From assembly GCA_023515745.1 (NCBI GenBank), contig JALECJ010000256.1, forward strand, positions 2,728,001 through 2,792,000: a stretch of 64,000 nucleotides of DNA. Direction: 5' to 3'. Positions within the stretch are counted from its first letter, which is position 1. The number at the start of each line of letters is the position of its first letter. Below, piece by piece: positions 34,752 through 47,655 of this stretch. The notes under the pieces were generated by a model that did no database searches, was not told the origin of the DNA, and was given only the letters and a program-made list of their open reading frames with translations. Made by a program: the position numbers and the translations under genes. The DNA comes from Amoeboaphelidium protococcarum. Its lineage: Eukaryota > Aphelidiomycota > Aphelidea.

Positions 34752-35143
34752 GAGACTCTTTTAGTCGTCTGATAGGATCAAGATTGAATTTCTTATACAA
34801 TTCTTCTTCCTAGAATACTTTTCTCTTCCGTATTATCTGCTTTAATATTCATCACTTGGTTAATACTGATAAGATGATTTTCACACTAAAAGTCAAAACG
34901 CGACGCTTCTGTAGCAATTTAAGGTGTTGGAAGTCTGCCAGTTGACATATAATGAAACAATCGGGCGATCCCAATTCGATGATGTCGTAAGCGAAACGCG
35001 TCCGCTCTCACTGTGGGTGACTCTCTAACGCACACACACGCACTCTCTCTCACGCTCACGTCCTTCCTTTATTACTACCCAAAGCAAAGCTTAATCGTGT
35101 CACTTTTGAAAAGTACATTTACTAAACTAACTCAAAGATAAAT
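34752..35143. promoter_or_regulatory. intergenic region and promoter of MGST3
   Basis: About 390 bp. After an AT-rich uL3 3' end it holds GAAACGCGTCCG near 34994 and a pyrimidine/CA-rich tract at about 35030-35065 (ACACACACG, CACTCTCTCTCACGCTCAC), then the MGST3 start. The composition is like that before the BET gene. Confidence 0.4.
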
Positions 35144-35602
35144 ATGCCTTCTGCCGCTATAGTCTTAACTTCTTAGATCGCTTGGCCTATTCTGGCCGCG
35201 GTGGGCATCAACCTGCAGTGCTTCCTAACTACTGGCGGTGTGAGTGCCATGAGAAGAAAGTACAAGATTGCGTACCCTGACAGTGGAATGGGCCGTTTCG
35301 CTTCTAAGTTGACTGATGCTCAGTGGACCGAGTTTAACAATCATTAGCGTGTGCACATGAACTATGTTGAGAACGTCACTCTTGTCACCACTCTGCAACT
35401 GCTGTCCGGTGTCTTTTCCCCTGTTGCAAGTGCTGTCCTAGGTGCAGTCTACATGGTGGGTCGTGGAGTCTACGGGTACATGTACACTAGATATGGGCCA
35501 GAGAAGCGTTACTACGGCGCTCCTTTCATGTATCCTGCAAAGCTGGGCATGTTGGGTATTGTCCTGTACGGTTGTGCGCGTCTGCTCGGATACTTGAAGT
35601 GA
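35144..35602 (+). CDS. MGST3: microsomal glutathione S-transferase 3 (MAPEG family)
   Basis: Single exon of 152 residues with four membrane helices. The MAPEG signature region FNNHQRVHMNYVENV is present, where the first Gln is TAG at the position of the conserved Gln in FNxxQRxHxN. Downstream RGVYGYMYTRYGPEKR matches the MGST3 C-terminal loop. The enzyme has glutathione transferase/peroxidase activity in the ER or outer mitochondrial membrane. The length fits the family. Codon bias suggests high expression. Confidence 0.95.
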
Positions 35603-35797
35603 TTCTGGCGAAGTGCTGCTCTATTCCGCTCTTATTAATAGTAAAGAGAATAGTTGAACAGTTGTCATAATAAACATCAAGTTTAAAATCGAAAATTAAC
35701 AACACTGACTTTTATTCCAATTAAGCCATCAAAATGTCAACTTGAAGATTATGCTAGAAGAGACACCAGGCAGCATATACACGTACAATACAATATA

Positions 35798-37126
<1,329 letters not shown>

Positions 37127-37352
37127 GACTATTTATGTATATGAATTTCAGATAACTTGTACAATGTTACGGAGAAATAGCGTCAATGTTAGTTTTACTG
37201 CGACCAAATGGTAAAAGAGAAAAGCGAAACTGCGACGGCGATCGTCGAAAAGGAAAGCACCGCTCTCTATGCAGTAAACTATTACTGTGGTGATCCGCGC
37301 TTAAGAAACTGCATATTAGGAGTATAAAGAGAGAGTATTAAATAATGATAAA

Positions 37353-38159
37353 TCAAGAATCTAATTATTTCAATGCCGCGTCATTATTATTGGATGCGAT
37401 CTGATGTGGCTGCACCTTTTTGATAAGGTGGACATACTTGACAGCCTTCTTGGCCACCTTCTGGTTCTTTGAGAGCAAGTTCTTCTTTGCGGCCACTCTG
37501 GAATCATGAAGAATCGAATCAACCTTATCCACCGGTATTCTAAGTTCTTTAGATAGTCGCTCCATTTTCTCCTACTTGATCTAGGCCAGTTCCAAATCTC
37601 TAAACTTTCTCCAATTACGATCGTCATCCTGATCGTTTTCATCATAACACATTTGATCAATCGCAGAAACGTCTATGCCTTCCACGTGCAACACGTCAGG
37701 TGGAAATTAGTATAACAAATCTGGTTTGCACAATGCGGTATCCCAATGTATCGTCAACTGAGACTGAGTTAGATCTGCACTACTAGTAGACTTGTAAAAA
37801 TCACGGCATACACTGACGAGTTAACGCGTTCTATACTCGACAGGATCAATTAGGAACGGATTATTCTTTACATCTTTAAAGGTGACACCCAACTCTGAAT
37901 ACTGATTATTAAACAGCTGTTGGAATTAACTAGCCAAATTCTCAGAAGGAAATCCAGTCACCACAGCGATCGGCTTATAGAACAATTTCCTGATAGTGTA
38001 TACGCATGGATTGCGCTTTCGCTCTTTCAACGCTGGATTCCAGTCATGGTTGTTGATAAGCAGCTAGCGATATAGATAATTTGTCTGTCCAACATACGTT
38101 ATTGGCGATTATGGCTTCAAATGACGCGTCGATTTAATTAAATACACAATATTTTTCAT
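37353..38159 (-). CDS. GIY-YIG domain protein, likely catalytically inactive
   Basis: Single exon of 268 residues. The first 100 residues fit a GIY-YIG fold: VYLIKS (GIY strand), TYVGQTN (YIG), an Arg in LYRQL, and VTGFPSENLASQFQQLF. In the SLX1 group the last segment reads FPSxxxALxFEWAWQ, and the metal-binding Glu is here a Gln (CAA). The C-terminal half is basic and helical (RLSKELRIPVDKVDSIL, KNQKVAKKAVKY) and has no recognised domain. It may bind rather than cut branched DNA; this is inferred from one substitution. It overlaps a GACGCGTC at 38123 near the start. Confidence 0.6.
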
Positions 38160-38699
38160 TTTGATTGCGCTTTGATTTTTCACCAAGATGAAGCGGGTTA
38201 ATGCAAGATCAGAAAATTTGACATTAGCGGTACTTACGTATGCGCGGATTCCAAAGTATATACAATACAAATGTATTTAATAATGATCAACAACCTGTTT
38301 CAATAACTTTTCAATAAAATTAGATTTACGAGAGTCTTTCCTTTGGTCAGAATATTCCAGTTATAATTTGGCGTTTGGTTTCAGAGACGCGATCATTCTA
38401 TCATAGTTTGTCTGTACTACAGTGGATTCAGTTATACAATGACTGTAAGTTCTCTTTAAATGGAACAGTGCCAGCTGCTGCTGTGTAATGTCTAAAAGTT
38501 GAAAAATGTTAATGCAATACTATTAAATATGCTCCATTAAGAGTACATTGATAACGGGGAACAAGTAAACTTCTTGCGATTGGCCGTGTATTTGTAAAGC
38601 GTTGCGCATGGTTTTGTATACTATGATTCCAAGTCTTTTGATCGTCTTTAGAGAGTATTTAGTATTAATTATTCATCTTCTGAATGCAATGTCTCAAAT
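38160..38699. other. intergenic stretch, no supported gene
   Basis: About 540 bp of AT-rich sequence between the divergent GIY-YIG and coiled-coil genes. No coding frame with family support, repeat or RNA was found. Confidence 0.35.
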
Positions 38700-39338
38700 A
38701 TGAGTAAACCAGATTAGATCAAATTCTTACGGGAAATATGCGTTCACTTGTTGAGTTAGAATTAGAACCAGATTCTACTGGATAAAGTGAATGAAGATGT
38801 TGTCTCAAAGTGGCTAGATTACTCGGTAAGTATCAAGTAAATGAAAGATATGAAACAAGATCCACACACATTATTCATCAACGATATTACCGAAAGCTAA
38901 AAGCATTAATTGAATAATCATCATTCTGGTAGTTCATGTAATCTGAACGCAGAATTATCGTCGGGAAGCGCATCTCTTCAGTTTTGTAAACAGCGAATAG
39001 AGACATTGAATAACAAGGTGATTGCTAAATCTAATCTGTTAGCTACTAATAATGAAAAATAATTGCGCGATACGATTCCAATATGTCAACGTCTAGAGAC
39101 TGAGACGCGAAATTTGGAATAATTTAAACAGCTTAAAGACCAGAAGAGTCTCTAACTGCAAGAAATTGCTGAAACAGTCACAAAAGTTGAGCAGAAAGTG
39201 TAGACTGAAAATTAACGGATAAAAGACAAGACTCCATTAGTTAAATTGCAGAATGTGTGCTCACAGTTACAAGACGATCTAATTCATACGAACATCTACT
39301 TGCATGTGACTCGCCATTGCGCGTTCATCGAAAAGTGA
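38700..39338 (+). CDS. coiled-coil protein of unknown function
   Basis: Single exon of 212 residues. It begins MSKPDQIKFLREICVHLLS and consists mainly of heptad-like sequence: RIETLNNKVIAKSNLL, then QLRDTIPICQRLETETRNLEQFKQLKDQKSLQLQEIAETVTK with a break. Size and form resemble small subunits of kinetochore, augmin or tethering complexes, but no family can be named. Many Gln residues are TAA/TAG, and the frame would be unreadable under the standard code. Confidence 0.55.
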
Positions 39339-39557
39339 TTTTGATGATCAAAATGTTATTATCAGTTCACTTGGCTCGAAGAACGATACTTTTGAGAGTG
39401 AGAGCAGAAAGTTTCGTGTCGCGTCGCGTCGCGTTTCAGATGTTCGTCTGGCGAGTCTTCTTTCCTTTCCACCGCGTCATTCTCATTGTATTGTATCGTA
39501 TTGTTCATTTAACATTTAGATAACAGTAGTCGTAGTATAATTACACCTCCAAGTGTG

Positions 39558-42485
39558 ATGAGTTCTGAAAATAAGGTAAGAGTTTCTGGCCCCTCCCGTC
39601 ATGAGTCATGATTTCGATAACATGTAATGCAATGTAATTTGTAGAAGAGCCTGTTTGGAGGCAACCAGTTGAAGAGAACATTTGCGCGTTCAGACAAGAC
39701 TCTTGTCAAGAGCAAGCCTAGTAAGAAATCCAATTAGTCCGGAGATGATTAGTTTGCAGCCTTGGATTCTACCATGAGTGATATACCTGATGAAGTGTTT
39801 AAGACAGCTCCTACTAGTGGTGTTAAGGTTGTGGATTTGACTGCAGATACACCGAAGCAATCGAAATCTCCCGCCGCTGGAGCATCCACTGCTCATGGTT
39901 CCCCGATGAAGTGGTCGAGTCTGAAGAATACGTAGGCATCTACCACTGCCTAAAAGCAAGTGGATAAGAAGGAAGCGGACGTTGTATCAGATGATAGTAA
40001 ACATGCTCAGAAGAAGATAAAGCTTGCCGGTAGTGCATAGAAAACACCAACTAAGAAGGAGAGTAAAGAGGTGTCAGCGAAAGCGTCGAAGAGCAAGAAG
40101 GCAGAAGATGACGATTTTGTGGTTAAAGATGATAATGAAGATGAAGATCGACCTCGTAAGCATCCTACTCCTCGCTCAGATGCTCAGAAGAAGGCTTTCA
40201 GAAATTTCATTGCGAGAAGTGGGCCTGCTGCTCCAGGAAGTAAGGAATTGCCGTCAGGTACTCCTGATTGTCTGGCAGGACTCACTTTTGTATTCACTGG
40301 AGAACTAGAGAGCACCACTAGAGAGGATGCGATTGATCTTGTGAAGAGACATGGTGGCAGAGTGACTACAGCCGCTTCCTCCAAGACTTCTTATGTTGTG
40401 GTTGGCGCTGATCCGGGGTAGAGTAAATTGAAGAAGGTGGAGCAGCATAAGATTAAAACTTTGGATGAAGACTCTTTATTTCAACTTGTCATTGATCGCA
40501 GCAAGGATGGTGGATCATCAACGTCATTGGCAGAGTCTTAAGTGGAATCTGTAAAGTAAAACTCTCCCAAGAAGACTAAGTAGAAATCTCCTGCTAAAAA
40601 GGCGGCTTCTACTACCAAACAGTAATCTATAAACAACTCCGCTATAGACTTGACTGAAAATGCTGAAGTTCAGAGTACTTCTAAAGGAAAGTAGTCTAGC
40701 TCAAAGCAAGTGGCGTAATCCAGTGCCGCGTCGAATGAACTTTGGACTGTCAAGTATGCGCCCTCTTCGATGAAGGACATTATTGGTAATAAGTCCAATG
40801 TGGATAGATTGAAGCAGTTTCTGGACAAGTGGCATGGTCAAATTTCTGGCGAACGTGCAGTTTTAATATCGGGCCCTCCTGGAATCGGAAAGACTACAGC
40901 TGCACATATAGTGGCTAAAGAGTGTGGTTACGATGTACTGGAGATGAATGCCAGTGATGTCCGTAATAAAGCTCATGTTGACGACATTGTAAGTGAGCTC
41001 ATTGGCAATTAGTCCATTGTTGGTTATTTCAAAGATGGTGGTGCAGATCGTAAATCTCAAATGAACAAGAAGCATTGTCTTATTATGGATGAATGTGACG
41101 GTATGGGTGGTGGTGACAGAGGAGGTATGTAACAGTTGATCTAATTGATTAAGAAGACCAAGATTCCAATTATTTGCATTTGTAATGATAGAATGCATCC
41201 GAAAGTGCGTTCTCTGGCCAATTATTGCCTTGATCTCAAATTTATAAGACCAACTGCTCAGATGATACGCTCTCGTATAATGTCTATCGCTTTCAAGGAA
41301 GGATTTAAAATTGAAGCTAATGCTGCTGATTAGCTGGTATAAGCTGCTTAGTCTGATATTCGTTAAGTATTAAATACTTTGCAGTCTTGGAGTCTATTGT
41401 AGCACTAGTAAATGAACTATGATTAGAGTAAGGCTCTAAGTCAAGCTGTGAAAAAGGATGTTGATATGAATCCTTTTGATATATCTACTCGTCTTCTTAG
41501 TGGTGGTACTAGCAAGTAACTGTCGATTGACCAGAAAATGGAGTTGTACTTTGCCGATTACCAACTTGTTCCTCCGTTCATTTAGGAGAATTACATCAAG
41601 ATAAAGCCTTGGAAGAAGCCAATAGACCAGTCTGTTAGTGATCGTGATTTTGAATGGAAGTATTTGGAATATCTCGCCAGTGCTGCAGATTCTATATCTG
41701 CCAGCGATCTCGTGGAGGCGAGACTGTATCGTAATCAAGAGTTTAGTCTACTGCCTACTCATGCAATGTTCTCCACCATCATCCCTGTAACGTTGGCGTA
41801 GGGCTCTTTGTCTGAACGCTTGAACTTCCCGTCTATCCTCGGATAGATCAGCAAGACTAACAAGTGCTGGAGATTGCTGAAGGAACTGGCTCTGCATCTC
41901 AAATTGAAAATCTCTGGTGACAAGAATGAGGTGAGATAGGACTATATGGCCGTGTTGGTCCGGCGTCTTACTGATCCACTGATAAGAGATGGTGCTGATG
42001 CCATACAAGATGTTATCACTCAATTGGATGAATATTATCTGTCCAAAGAGGATTGGGAGGCGATGCTGGAACTGTCTTTAGGCGATTACTAGCAAGATCG
42101 AGTCATGAAGAAGATTCCAACCAGTGTAAAATCTGCCTTCACTCGTTAGTACAACAAGTAGTCTCATAATACTCCATTCGCCATCTAGAACATACCTAAA
42201 AAGATCAAAAGTACCGGTATGAGTATGAAGGTTGACTTGGAAGAAGTTGCTGATGCAGACTACGCTGAAGAGGAGGAACAGAATCCAGACGGTGGCGATG
42301 ATGACAATAACGACGGTGACGGTAGTGTTGAGATGGACAAGATGATCAAGCCAAAGAAACCTGCTAATACCAAGAAGTCTGGCGCGAGTTCATCCACACA
42401 ATCCGTTGCAAAAGGAGGAGCAAAGCGAGCCAACTCTAAATCTGCATCATCTTCCAAAGCGAGTAGTAAAAAGGTTAAGATTTGA
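39558..42485 (+). CDS. RFC1: replication factor C large subunit, RFC1
   Basis: Two exons (39558-39575 and 39645-42485) with a 69-nt intron ending TTGTAG, encoding 952 residues. A Lys/Ser-rich N-terminus with a PIP-like start ([13 protein letters not shown]) is followed by a BRCT domain at about residues 208-290 ([15 protein letters not shown]). The AAA clamp-loader domain begins near 375, with Walker [11 protein letters not shown] near 415 and Walker B IMDECDGM. The RFC1-specific C-terminal collar and an acidic tail complete it. It loads PCNA. The copia element sits just over 100 bp beyond its stop. Confidence 0.96.
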
Positions 42486-42581
42486 TACTATTCTGTCTTG
42501 GCGATTCTGCTAGTTGTATTTTTTATAATGAAGTGGCTAGGATGATTTTGATATGGTTTTATATATCTATGCAATGCAATC

Positions 42582-42586
42582 GAAAT
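42582..42586. repeat. target-site duplication GAAAT (left copy)
   Basis: The five bases before the left LTR repeat exactly after the right LTR at 47069-47073. Five base pairs is the standard duplication of copia integrases. Confidence 0.9.
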
Positions 42587-42756
42587 TGTTAAGAAATGAT
42601 AAGTAAAGTGGATGATGTAAGTTACTATATTTCTTATCATGAAAAGATTCTCATGCTTGACCTTATCTGAGTCCGTTTCACTTCTAACCTTAGCGTGGGA
42701 ATATTGCGGCATGAGGCGCAGCAGCTCCATGTGGATGTTTGATCATAAATCTGACA
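42587..42756 (-). repeat. 3' LTR of the copia element
   Basis: 170 bp, TG...CA ends on the plus strand, base-for-base like the copy at 46899-47068 as far as I can read. It is the downstream LTR relative to minus-strand transcription. Confidence 0.95.
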
Positions 42757-42767
42757 CGCCGCCGTGA

Positions 42768-45700
42768 TCAAACACTTTGCTCGCCGCCGTGATCCGCCAC
42801 AGATTCAGACATTCCCATCATATCACGAAGCGCAAGAAACTTTTGAGTCGGCAGTGGCTTTGTGAGTATATCTGCGAGCATTAGGTCAGTAGGGCAATAG
42901 ACAACACGTAGATGACCATCTCGCACGCAAGTTCTGATGAAGTGATGACGCACGTCTATATGCTTTGTTCTTGAATGAGTCTTATTACCATTAATAACGG
43001 CTATAGCACCTTGATTGTCCTCATGTATCAGTGTAGCGGCGTCCTGTGTCCATCCTATTTCTTGCAGTAATCTTCGCAACCAAATAGCTTCTTAAGCAGA
43101 GTTAGATAACGCAATGTACTCGGATTCACAACTAGACAGAGCCACTATATTCTAAAGCTTACTTTGCCAAGATACTGGAGAATTAGCAAGCTTAAACAGA
43201 TAACCGCCAGTAGACTTCCGACCATCGGTATCTCCTGCCCAGTCCGCGTCAGACCATCCTTAAATCACGGTCCCGTGTTCTCCACCTAACTAAATACCCA
43301 ACTTACTTGTGCCCTTCAAATATTTACAAATCCTCTTTACAGCAGTCCAATGCTTTTGACCTGGATTAGAAGAAAACTTGCAAACCTTTCCAACAGCGGC
43401 TGATATATCAGGACGAGTTGCGCATGCAGTGTACAATAGAGCGCCGACGACTTGTTAATAAGGGATATCTTACATCAACTCTTGCTCTTCTTTCGTCTAA
43501 GGGCAGTCCTAGAGTGACAAAGAGACTGTAGAGTCCATCGGCGTTGGTGCTGGTTTCACGAGACTCATCTAATAATCTTCCAACAGTTCAGCAATAAATC
43601 TATGCTAATGCAACAATATCGTCTTTGCTTATCTGTCACGCTCGATATGAAGTCCAAGGAAATACGATGCGGGACCGAGGTCAGTAATCTCAATCATGGA
43701 CGCGATATCTTTCTTCAGCTTTTATGCTTGATCAATCCCCTTAATACCAAGTAGCATATCGTCAACATGCGCCAGTATGAGGGCATCATCTTCTTTTCTG
43801 TAGAATAGGCAATGATCAGCCTCTGTAGGAACGAATCCAGGTTATGCTAAACATTGCATAAGGTGATTATACCATTCTGCCGCAGCCTACTTCAATCCAT
43901 AGAGTGTCTTGAGAAGTTGAAGTTTAACATCGTCTCCGCAGTCGAGTAGGCCACCTTCCGGGACTTCCATATAAATTTCCTCCTTGAGTTCAGGCACAAC
44001 GAAAGCCTAAACGGCATCAACTTGCTCTATCTCGTAATCAAGAGAGGCACATTTGGATAACATAATTCTGAGTGAGTTCGTTCTTGCTGTAGGTGCATAA
44101 GTCTCCTAGTAGTCCACCCCAGAAACTTGTGAATAGCCCTTCGCGACCAATCTAGCCTTGAATTTGTAATCGCCAGCCGCAGTCTTCTTCTTAGTAAATA
44201 CCCATCGACACTTGATTACACGGTCTCCCTTTTGTCGCTATACCTTCCTCCATGTCTTTCGATTCTCAAGGCCATTAATTTCTTTCATCATAGCCTTGTA
44301 ATAATGATCCCTGTCAGGTCCTGATAATGCTTCGCGCACACTTTGCGGATTTCTCTGCAACTTTGTAGTGAGTGCTTTAAATTGCTTTCGCACTCTTTTT
44401 CCACTGACAATATTAGAAGGATCAACTCTAGACACAATCTCTTTAGGCGCAGATGGAGTACTGTCTGAGACAACAACAACGGTAGATCCAGGTTAGGCAT
44501 TGTTAGGAGAAGAACTCATTGCAGGCGCAGTTGACTGTGGAGCTTACAGCATGTCAAGATCTTCAGTCGGTTAAGATTAACTTAATGGCAGTATCTGAAC
44601 TGTGGCCTCTTATGATGAATGATGGTGTACCGGTGGCATAAGGGGAACAGTGAACTCTTGCAGAGTCGTTTCTTGACTTGCCGCTTTAGAGTTTTAGGAG
44701 GAGTCATAAGCTAAATCTACACCAAACCTCTTTTCTTTAGGAAATGTAAATGCGTTGGAGGTTATCAACTTTTGGCGCACAATATCATAGAACCGCAATA
44801 TCGATGTAGACTCAGTATAGCCCATAAAAATGCATTCTACAGCGCGTCGATCCAGCTTGGACCGCTTTTCAACAGGAACGTGAACAAAGGAGTGCTGGCC
44901 AAATATTTGCAAGTGACTCGACTTCGGCAACCTACCTGACCATACCTCATAAGGGCTTTTAGACTATGGGTTGGAGCTAGATGGACTAATATTGCTTAGA
45001 TACACTGCAGCCAGCGCAGCCTGGCCCCAAAACTACTCTGGAAGCTTTGACTCTATCAACATAGTGCGCACTTTATTAAATATAGTCAGATTCTTCCGCT
45101 CGCTAACACCATTCTGCTCAGGAGTGTAGGGAACTGTAAGCTCATGCATGATGCCATTGTCCTACAGATATCCTGCGAATTCGTTAGATAAGTATTCCTT
45201 GGCGTTGTCCGATCGCAAAGATTGGACTACAACAGGAGTGGCACTCTGATCCAAAGAGAATTGACTCATTTTATGCTCACCAAATGTCGCTGACTATACA
45301 CAGATTCCTTCATTACGCAGCTTCTAATGCACATATTTAAAACACTTGATAGCCTCAGACCTTCTTTTCATCAAGAAGGCAAGAGTAAATCGCGACTAGT
45401 CGTCAGTGAATGTGATGAGATATTGGTTACCATTAATGTCTGCAACTAGCGGGCCACAGATATCTGTGTGCAGACGCGAACCATTTCTGTCTGCTCTATT
45501 ATCCGTAGGATGCATTGAGGAGCGCTTATTCTTACCAATGATACAAGAGATGCATTCAGAGCAATCCTCAGCTTTAATTTTGCCTATCCCGTGATCGTTG
45601 CAAAATTTGACGACATCTTTGACATTAGCATGACCCAGCTTAGAGTGCATATCATCGCATATCTCCTAAGAAGACTAAGAAGTGAGAGAGAGAGCTTGAC

Positions 45701-46877
45701 TGCCAGAATTGGATACAACTCTCCATAAGCCGTCTCGTTTAGACTTTACTCCTCGCCATAAAAGCTCCTTTGGCAGTTCCACGTGGTCTTTGAAACATGA
45801 CACGGTCTATCCGTCAAATAGAACCTTGTATCCAGAATTGCAGAGCTTTGAAACCGAAAGCAGATTCTCCGATAATGTCGGGCAATACAAGACATTAGTG
45901 AGTTCAACACCCTGTTACTTGCTGTTGAAGATAACACTGCCGCGCTTAACGCAAGCCATTGACGCATTCGCTGTACCAACCTAAGTACGAAAGTTAGAGG
46001 AGTTAAATAAATTATTTTATGTATTAGTGAAGTGGTCACTTGCTCCGCTATCAATGATCCAGGACTGATCAGCCTTACGCGTCACCAGACTATGTCATTC
46101 ACCAGCCTTAGAAGCATTCTGCTACCCCTTACAAAATTTACTCCCTTCAGAGTGATTGAATCTCTCCATCCCAGCTGATTTGCACTTCTGGCATACCGGT
46201 CTCAAGTGTGGATGACACTTCCAACAATCAGCGCCGCGACATTGGCCTGGATGCTTCGCTAATTTCATGACCTTGGATGCATTGATACAGGCAGCGTCCT
46301 CAGTGATGCAGCGCGACATCAGGACGTCACGTTTGACAAGAGCAGCTTCAGTGCCAGCCACAGCACGCACCACTCTCAAATGTTCAGGGAGTCTGCCAAG
46401 TAGAACCATTGTCACAAGATCGCTGATTTTGATCAAATCAGAGCCACCATTTGCGTGGATCAAGGAGCGCTCGATAGCCTCCGCAGAGGTAAAACCGTCC
46501 TCCACTCGATCGCTGAATTCAAAGGAGAGGAGTTCTCCAAGATATTCGAGGCGACTGGCAACAGTTTGTCTGACAAAGTGCTTACTCAGCTACGTCCACA
46601 AATCAGACGCCTTATCGCAATCTATGAACTTGCTTGCAAGGTCCATGGAGATGTTAGCTTCAATGGCGAAGGAGGCCTGATCAGTGTCCATCGGGACTTG
46701 CTTCACTTCGTCCCAGGCCTTCAGCAGTTTCAGCAGCACCTTCATTCTCTTTACCCACACAAAGTAATCTGACTATACTTTCAGCATGCACCAGTTGTGA
46801 ATTCTGATAGACGCGTCGGCGTCTTGAGCAGCCGTAACAGCAGGAGTAGAAGAGGATGTTTAAGCACCAGTCGGCAT
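42768..46877 (-). CDS. copia gag-pol polyprotein
   Basis: One frame of 1369 residues from ATG (46877), 21 nt inside the 5' LTR, to TGA. The gag part ends in a Cys/His-rich region (CWKCHPHLRPVCQKC) rather than a canonical CCHC knuckle. The protease active site DSGAS has Asp near residue 276. The integrase zinc region starts near residue 411 (H-x4-H and CSECISC) and is followed by the catalytic core beginning LHTDICGPL. The RT active site is HVDDM near 1037, a variant familiar from fungal copia lineages. RNase H includes IHEDNQGAIA and TKHIDVRHHFIR. Gln is freely encoded by TAA/TAG, so the element is adapted to the host code. The key catalytic motifs seen are intact. Confidence 0.95.
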
Positions 46878-46885
46878 GATTCAGC

Positions 46886-46898
46886 AGTGCTGATAACG
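46886..46898 (-). promoter_or_regulatory. primer binding site of the copia element
   Basis: Immediately inside the 5' LTR, the element's sense strand reads CGTTATCAGCACT. Its complement AGTGCTGATAACG resembles the anticodon arm of eukaryotic tRNA-Ile (GTGCTAATAACG in animals), with C facing the wobble base. This fits half-tRNA priming as known for some copia elements, which use a tRNA fragment cut in the anticodon loop. Confidence 0.5.
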
Positions 46899-47068
46899 TG
46901 TTAAGAAATGATAAGTAAAGTGGATGATGTAAGTTACTATATTTCTTATCATGAAAAGATTCTCATGCTTGACCTTATCTGAGTCCGTTTCACTTCTAAC
47001 CTTAGCGTGGGAATATTGCGGCATGAGGCGCAGCAGCTCCATGTGGATGTTTGATCATAAATCTGACA
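46899..47068 (-). repeat. 5' LTR of the copia element
   Basis: 170 bp, same sequence as the LTR at 42587-42756. It would hold the minus-strand promoter. The polyprotein start lies only 21 nt beyond it. Confidence 0.95.
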
Positions 47069-47073
47069 GAAAT
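47069..47073. repeat. target-site duplication GAAAT (right copy)
   Basis: Exact repeat of 42582-42586, directly flanking the right LTR. Confidence 0.9.
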
Positions 47074-47125
47074 TAAGGACGATTAAATTCATCTTAATCC
47101 TTCTTTTCTTAATTACTATTTTTTA

Positions 47126-47615
47126 ATGAAGTTTGTACCATCTATCGCCAAGTATACGCGTCCTTTGATCATGAGTAAAATATCTGGCCATCAATATTCT
47201 CAGTAGCCTAATTAATACAATTTGGCCCTGGTTACGTGTCCGAACTAGAATGAAGCGGATAAGATAGCTCATGAGGTGGTCGCTGATAACTTGGCAGCGT
47301 GTGTCAATATTGTTCCCACGGTGAAGAGTGTCTACAAGTGGGAGGGGAAAGTTCACTCAGACAGCGAGTGCCTTTTAGTAATTAAAACTAGAACGGAGCA
47401 TAATAATCTCCTGCTGGATAAGATTAAAAGTATACATTCGTATTAAGTACCAGAGTTTATAACCATACCTGTAAGCATTAATGTTAAAACTTAGATAAGA
47501 ATCTGATTAATACTTAGAAAATAAAGTGTAGATCACGGGTGGTTCCGAGCCTTATATAAAGTGGCTATCTGATAACACCAACTAAGATGGTACAAATACT
47601 AATAGCGAGAATTGA
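47126..47615 (+). CDS. CUTA: CutA1 divalent-ion tolerance protein
   Basis: Two exons (47126-47470 and 47532-47615) with a 61-nt GTAAGC...GTGTAG intron, encoding 142 residues. After an N-terminal extension with basic and hydroxylated residues (possible organelle targeting), the CutA core follows: LALVTCPNQNEADKIAHEVV, NLAACVNIVPTVKSVYKWEGKV, LLVIKTR and HSYQVPEFITIP, then SEPYIKWLSDNT. CutA1 forms a trimeric ferredoxin-like fold; its role in eukaryotes is unclear. The Gln in NQNEA and SYQVPE are TAG/TAA. In most CutA1 proteins the residue before VPE is Glu. Confidence 0.93.
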
Positions 47616-47655
47616 TTGAATTTATATTTGTGGATTATAGATAGAAACCATATTG

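Larger units (their letters stand above)
42587..47068 (-). mobile_element. intact Ty1/copia LTR retrotransposon
   Basis: The 4.48-kb element is transcribed on the minus strand. It is bounded by two 170-bp LTRs (42587-42756 and 46899-47068) that I read as identical and that start TG and end CA. The 5-bp target duplication is GAAAT (42582-42586 and 47069-47073). Inside is one uninterrupted frame of 1369 codons. The domain order protease, integrase, RT, RNase H is that of copia (Pseudoviridae-type), and integrase precedes RT. Identical LTRs imply a recent insertion between RFC1 and CutA1. Confidence 0.96.

Noticed and set aside
43765-43777. HVDD instead of YVDD in the copia RT as a defect
   Set aside because: HVDD is a known variant in fungal-type copia elements and both catalytic Asp are present, so it is not a sign of inactivation.
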